From: Corella eumyota
Lineage: Eukaryota > Chordata > Ascidiacea > Phlebobranchia > Corellidae
Direction of reading: 5' to 3'
Assembly: GCA_963082875.1 (NCBI GenBank)
Contig: OY720103.1
Coordinates: 1,798,001-1,862,000 of the forward strand
DNA length: 64,000 nt
Positions within the stretch are counted from its first letter, which is position 1; each line of letters begins with the position of its first letter. Shown piece after piece: positions 59,170-64,000 of the stretch. The notes below the pieces were generated by a model. That model did no database searches. It saw only the letters and a program-made list of their open reading frames with translations, and had not been told where the DNA came from. Position numbers and translations under genes: made by a program.

Positions 59170-62109
59170 ATGTCTGACCAAGTAATATTGGAAGAAGATT
59201 ATGATGAAAACTACATCCCACTTGAAGAAGAAATTCAGGAATATGCGAGACTGATTGGCTTGGATCCAGTAAAAGAACTAGATCTTATGTGGATCGCCAA
59301 AGAAGGGATAAATGCACCGTTACCGACGCATTGGAAACCGTGTCAAGACACGACTGGAGATATTTATTATTTTAATTTTCTCTCAGGTGAGAGTATTTGG
59401 GATCACCCTTGTGATGAGTTTTACCGAACGATGGTAGCCGAAGAAAGGCAGAAGAAATTAAAAATGGGGCCTCAGAATCCTGTGGTAGTTAACAAGAAGA
59501 AAGATAAATCAGCAAAAAAGGAAGCGAAAGCAAAGAAAAAGAAAAAGGACAAAACTGTCCCCCCAAAATCTTCATTAGGTCAACTTAATCCTCTTAAAGA
59601 TTCTTTTGGTTCAGTTGGTTCTTTAGGCCTGAGTGGAAGTTTATCACCTACTGGTCTTGCCCCTTTAAAAGAGTTAGGCTCTCTGCGGGGACCCCCAGGA
59701 CCATTAGGGCAAGTTAGGTCACCAATGGGTTCTTTAGGGCCTCTTGGTTTAACAGGAAGCACGATGGATAGTACTTCAGATATCGGTAGAATCAATCTCG
59801 ATAAAATAAAGACCCAGGACTTGGAACTCTCTGGAGTTGAATATCAAATCTCTGAAGAAGAAGAAAATGATAAAGAGGAGGGAAGTGACATTGACAAGAT
59901 GATTGTGTCTCCAAACTCCACCTCCACAAACTCCGAGGAAGATGTAAAAGGTCATCTTGCTAACATGCTCGACATTGATTCGCTTGTTCCCGTGGAAACT
60001 AATAAACCAATAGAAAAGCAAGAATCGCTGACAACTTTAGCTCCAAAACCAGCCACTGCAGCTGCAATTGCTGCAGAAAAAAGAATGTACGGGAATCTAA
60101 GCAAATCTCCAAATTTACCGACAATATCTTCTTCTGAATCAGATGCTAGTGAGGAGTTAATAGAGAAAAAGAAAATTGTAAAACAAGAAATCGATTTGGA
60201 GATTGAGAAGGAAAAGTCAAAACTTATTGCTGATAAAAAGAAAACTATTGAGGAGTTTAAGACAACTATTCAACTTGAAATTGACCATGAAAAGGCTTTG
60301 TTAAAGGATGAAAAAAAATCAGAATTAAACAAACTAAAAGCTCAAGTAAAACTTGATACTGATATTGAAATTCAACAGTTAAAGGATCAAGAAAATAAAA
60401 GATTGGAAAAGGCACAGGGCTCTTTTAAAGCAAAGGAAATAAGGGAACTTGAAAATGAAATTGGTGACAACATTGAAGAAGAAAAGCAAAGACTTGAAGC
60501 ACTAAGAGAAGAGCGCTTACAACAAATCAATAAGGAACACACTGATGAACTTATGCATTCTGAAAGAAATTTAAAAAATAAATTGGAATTGGAAAAAGAG
60601 AATCAAGAACGAGAACTGAGAAAGGAATACGATTCTAAGTTGGCTGCTTTTAAGTTGTCATTGGAACAAGAACAAATTGAGAATAAGGAAAGACTAAGAC
60701 ACACACTAGTAAAGGTTGACTCTATTGGGGAAGAAACTGAAAAGAATATGACCAATCTTTTGAATGAGAAAACAGATGTTTTATATGCTGAGCAAAAGCG
60801 ACAAATCAATGAAATATCAACAAAACACGATCAAAATTTAAGATCTTTGCACCAAGAACATGATGAGAAATTTCGCTCTGAAAAAATAAAGCTCCAAAGA
60901 AAAATGGAATCAGATTTTGAGATTGAGCAAAGGATTTACGAAGCAGAAAATGAAATGAAACTTAAAAAGTTAAAACAAAAGCTGCAAGTTTCATTTGAAG
61001 AGGTTAAGAATGATCAGGAGATGGCCGACATACGAAGAAAACATCTCAATGATGAGAAGGCGAGAATAGATGGACTTGAAAAAGATTTGCAACTTCGTCT
61101 TGGTAGTATCCAAAGAGAAAATGATACCGTTAGACAACCCTCAGTTAATAGCTCCAAATATCAACAGGATGCATCCAAGAAGTCTCTGGAGAAAGAAATT
61201 GAAGCTATCAAACTGCAACAAAACAACCTTCAAAAATCTGTTCAATTTCTGGAAACAAGTTTGGTTAAACCTGACGAAAATTCACTTAAAATGGAGGATT
61301 TGGGCGGTGTAAGTTCACCCTCTTATCCGGATTACAAAAAAGAAGAAAAACCTGCTGAATTTTCACCAAGACAAGCGTGGGAGAAGGAAGAAAATGGTCT
61401 TCAAAAAGCAAGGGATTTTTTGCATAGACAGCAGCAGTCTTACCATAGGAACAACATTGAAAGTTCTAGTTGGGCAAGAAGTATTCATGATGCTGAAACC
61501 ACAACAAGAAGCAGTGAAACTAAACGATTGCTGCAAGAAATTAAAGAAAGTTTAGAGAAGGAGGCAGTGGATTTAAGCATCAAGACAAGTGACCCTTATG
61601 AGAAATGGGCTGAAGCTCGCAAAGGTTCTACAAACCCTTCTCAAGTGCAAACATCTACTCAAAACCATCAAAAGCCAAAACAAAGTGAGGATCAAGTAAA
61701 TATGATGGAGTACCTTAAAGCAGTTGACTCAAAACTTGATCATATCATGAAGTTCTATCAAGCTAACAGAGAACCACAGAACCAATATTCTCTACCTCCA
61801 AGTTCTGTAAGAAACAACAACTTTGTTGGTGATATTGTGGACAGGGAGCTTGCAAACAATTGGAGAAAATACTTTGGTATTCCTTCATTTCAACATAATG
61901 TCGATTTTCATCAAAGTTCATCTGCTCCCAACTGGCGACATCAATATATATCAGGACGAGAGCTTATGGAGAATGGTGGTAAACCTTCCAACCCAGCTGA
62001 TGCTCTTTATCAACATTATGGTCCTGGAATTACTCCTGCTTCTCCAAGGGTAAAGTTAGTGTTAGATGAGGACACAAATCAATTGCGACAAATTACCCAG
62101 TTGGATTAG
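59170..62109 (+). CDS. CEP164: Centrosomal protein 164 (distal appendage protein), intronless
   Basis: One uninterrupted frame of 979 residues (human about 1460, in many exons). The N terminus [20 protein letters not shown] and LMWIAKEGI match CEP164. A WW domain spans residues 51-83 ([20 protein letters not shown], then WDHPCDE). A Lys-rich stretch, a low-complexity Gly/Ser/Leu/Pro region (about 130-200) and a long charged coiled coil (about 330-690) follow. The C-terminal part contains [15 protein letters not shown], like the conserved LEKWRKYF element of the vertebrate protein. CEP164 recruits TTBK2 through its N terminus and is needed for ciliogenesis. The shorter length mostly reflects a reduced middle section. 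Confidence 0.95.
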   Translation: MSDQVILEEDYDENYIPLEEEIQEYARLIGLDPVKELDLMWIAKEGINAPLPTHWKPCQDTTGDIYYFNFLSGESIWDHPCDEFYRTMVAEERQKKLKMGPQNPVVVNKKKDKSAKKEAKAKKKKKDKTVPPKSSLGQLNPLKDSFGSVGSLGLSGSLSPTGLAPLKELGSLRGPPGPLGQVRSPMGSLGPLGLTGSTMDSTSDIGRINLDKIKTQDLELSGVEYQISEEEENDKEEGSDIDKMIVSPNSTSTNSEEDVKGHLANMLDIDSLVPVETNKPIEKQESLTTLAPKPATAAAIAAEKRMYGNLSKSPNLPTISSSESDASEELIEKKKIVKQEIDLEIEKEKSKLIADKKKTIEEFKTTIQLEIDHEKALLKDEKKSELNKLKAQVKLDTDIEIQQLKDQENKRLEKAQGSFKAKEIRELENEIGDNIEEEKQRLEALREERLQQINKEHTDELMHSERNLKNKLELEKENQERELRKEYDSKLAAFKLSLEQEQIENKERLRHTLVKVDSIGEETEKNMTNLLNEKTDVLYAEQKRQINEISTKHDQNLRSLHQEHDEKFRSEKIKLQRKMESDFEIEQRIYEAENEMKLKKLKQKLQVSFEEVKNDQEMADIRRKHLNDEKARIDGLEKDLQLRLGSIQRENDTVRQPSVNSSKYQQDASKKSLEKEIEAIKLQQNNLQKSVQFLETSLVKPDENSLKMEDLGGVSSPSYPDYKKEEKPAEFSPRQAWEKEENGLQKARDFLHRQQQSYHRNNIESSSWARSIHDAETTTRSSETKRLLQEIKESLEKEAVDLSIKTSDPYEKWAEARKGSTNPSQVQTSTQNHQKPKQSEDQVNMMEYLKAVDSKLDHIMKFYQANREPQNQYSLPPSSVRNNNFVGDIVDRELANNWRKYFGIPSFQHNVDFHQSSSAPNWRHQYISGRELMENGGKPSNPADALYQHYGPGITPASPRVKLVLDEDTNQLRQITQLD

Positions 62110-62674
62110 GGTTTGAAATGAAATGTGCCAAAGTTTTATATATGTTGATTTAAAGTTATTATTTTATTCTTTACTGTTTATAGTTCACAATTTTATATAT
62201 ATAAGCATTATTATCTTCCATACATTTTTATATTAACATAATTTGTAAAATACTTTATTACAAAGAACTATTATATCTTTATTTGTTGTAATATTTTTCA
62301 GTGATTCTATTTTTTTTCAAATTTAACACTGTGTTTTTTATATAATATTTTATTTAAAGCTTTTAAAATTGTAAAGCACCAAATGTAAACTTTGTTTAGC
62401 AACTTGAACTGATAGAAATATATATTAAAAGGTGTTATTTATTTGTAGTACTATTGTTACACATAAGGGTTATTTTTTACAGTTTATAATTACAACCTAA
62501 GTGCTAAATTTCATATTGATTTGTTACTGTAACTAACAGAATTTTTAATTGGAAAATAATTATTTTTTTAACCACTACTATTAGATAATTAGTGCCTTTT
62601 TTATGTCACCATTACTACGTTTAAATGTTTTATATTTTTAGACTTTTAATTAAATAATTTTTGTATTTACAATC
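62110..62674. other. Intergenic region between CEP164 and CDKAL1
   Basis: Strongly AT-rich with no gene. It ends in a T-rich tract and AG at 62640-62641, 33 nt before the CDKAL1 ATG. Confidence 0.45.
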
Positions 62675-63972
62675 ATGCCATCTGTTTGTGATGAAGTGTT
62701 GGATGACATCGAAGATATTGGGAAAAATAATGAAGTTAATTCCCGACCAACTAAAAGTCTGGTTGTACCACGACCTAGAATCAAAACTCTGAAAATGAAA
62801 GAAGATATCAAAGATTGTAGGCATGACAGGTACATAAATTGTAATTTGAAAACATACCTATTTCATATGCTTAGTAGATTTAGTAAAGTTACAGATACTT
62901 CAAAATTTTTAATGCTTGCTTAATAATTTAACTTTTTGTCTTTTCTAGTTTTATACCCGGCACCCAAACTATCTATATTAAAACTTGGGGTTGTACTCAC
63001 AATTCATCAGACTCAGAATACATGGCTGGTCAGCTTGCTGCTTATGGTTACAAAATCACTGGTACAAACTTTTTTTTTACGAACAAAAATGTGTATTTAA
63101 AGTAAATTAATTGGTTTTATATTTTAGATCAAATGGAAAATGCCGATCTGTTTTTGTTGAACAGCTGTACTGTGAAAAATCCTGCTGAAGATCATTTTAG
63201 AAATATGATTGAGTAAATAAAAATCATTTATCTTGAATAAAACTAATAAAAAAATATATATTACAAAATAATTTTTTATTTTTCAACTCAATTTTTTTCC
63301 AGAAAAGGTCAGCAGATGGGTAAGCCTGTAGTTGTGGCTGGGTGTGTATCTCAGGGTGCCCCTAGGATGGAGTACATTAAGGGACTTTCCCTGATCGGGG
63401 TTCAACAAATTGATCATGTAGTAGAGGTTGTTGAAGAAACTTTAAAAGGTAAAAAAACTTTGAGTTTTATATTTTTGTTTATCCTTAATGTAAAAAGGTT
63501 GACTTCATAACCTTACCCAAGAAAATCTTGTTAAATATTTATATTTTAACTAAGGTAACACAGTTCGTTTGTTGGGCCAGAAAAAAATTAATGGAAGAAA
63601 AAGTGGAGGAGCTAATCTTTCCCTTCCTAAGATAAGAAGAAACCCACTTATTGAGATTATTAGCATTAACACTGGGTAAGTAAATTATTGGTTATTTCAA
63701 GTTTTACTTAACCTTGTTCTTTAATGTAGTGTTTTTGTTTGATAAATAAACTTTTAAATATTTTACGTTTTAACTAACATTGTTTTGTATTATCATAATG
63801 TTATTGTTTTCAAATCTTTGTAAAATTTTTAATTGCCCTTTTTTTAACAAATAAATTTATTGCTTTAGTTGCCTTAACTCTTGTACTTATTGCAAAACTA
63901 AACATGCCAGGGGGGACTTGGGTAGTTATCCAATTGAAGAAATCGTAAACCGAGCTAAACAATCATTTAAAG
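62675..63972 (+). CDS. CDKAL1: CDKAL1, tRNA(Lys) methylthiotransferase, 5' part
   Basis: Six exons fit the phase: 62675-62829, 62949-63061, 63128-63212, 63303-63448, 63555-63675, 63869-63972. The gene continues beyond the window. It begins [16 protein letters not shown], as vertebrate CDKAL1 does. The methylthiotransferase N-terminal domain follows ([57 protein letters not shown]), with its three cluster-binding cysteines (WGC, NSC, AGC). The radical-SAM motif C-x3-C-x2-C is in exon 6 ([16 protein letters not shown]). The enzyme is known to convert t6A to ms2t6A at position 37 of tRNA-Lys. Vertebrate CDKAL1 has a C-terminal membrane anchor, which would lie outside the window. Confidence 0.96.
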
Positions 63973-64000
63973 GTAATTAAAAAATCCAAAGCCTTCATAG

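Overview
The window reads as a compact invertebrate-chordate nuclear genome, most likely an ascidian tunicate of the Ciona type. It is AT-rich, with many short GT-AG introns, tightly packed single-exon genes that look operonic, tRNA-derived SINEs, and animal gene families (VPS72, GFOD, insulin/IGF, CRIM1, CEP164, CDKAL1). I cannot fix the species from sequence alone.

Left part (1-9.4 kb): the end of a ZHX/HOMEZ-type homeobox gene is followed closely by VPS72 (YL1, chromatin remodelling). A convergent GFOD oxidoreductase lies on the minus strand, and then a four-exon insulin/IGF-like hormone gene with a short, dibasic-free C region.

Middle-left (about 9.4-27.2 kb): a repeat-dominated block. 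Its core is an array at 12.06-17.51 kb of 23 units, each holding a 123-nt, stop-poor, phase-1/phase-1 exon-like block bounded by AG and GT. It ends in a diverged 24th unit that runs to a stop codon, with AATAAA 72 nt downstream. The array is bracketed by a long direct repeat containing a CGTCG-rich minisatellite. One orphan unit leads straight into a second array (a 17-22 bp GATGATGTTGCTACC family), followed by a third array of about 50-bp pyrimidine-rich units. A SINE and a dead cytochrome P450 exon follow.

Middle-right (27.2-45.4 kb): one 17-exon gene encodes a CRIM1 orthologue: signal peptide, IGFBP-like domain, cysteine-rich and VWC repeats, four antistasin repeats, VWC repeats, one membrane span and a short tail. 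It would sit on the cell surface and, by analogy with vertebrate CRIM1, bind BMP-type ligands.

Right part (46.8-64 kb): four intronless genes, MRPL33, BOLA1, PSMG3 and PSMB3, lie head to tail with gaps of 9, 4 and 132 bp, which is a classic operon layout. MBIP and MEAK7 follow. The large fourth intron of MEAK7 contains three same-strand intronless SLC43-like transporter copies, of which only the third is fully open. Then come an intronless CEP164 and the first six exons of CDKAL1, which runs off the right edge. Most of these genes have a splice-acceptor-like tract shortly upstream of the start codon, as expected for spliced-leader trans-splicing.

All exon junctions were read by eye and checked for phase. 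No alignment or database search was run, and comparisons with human proteins come from memory.
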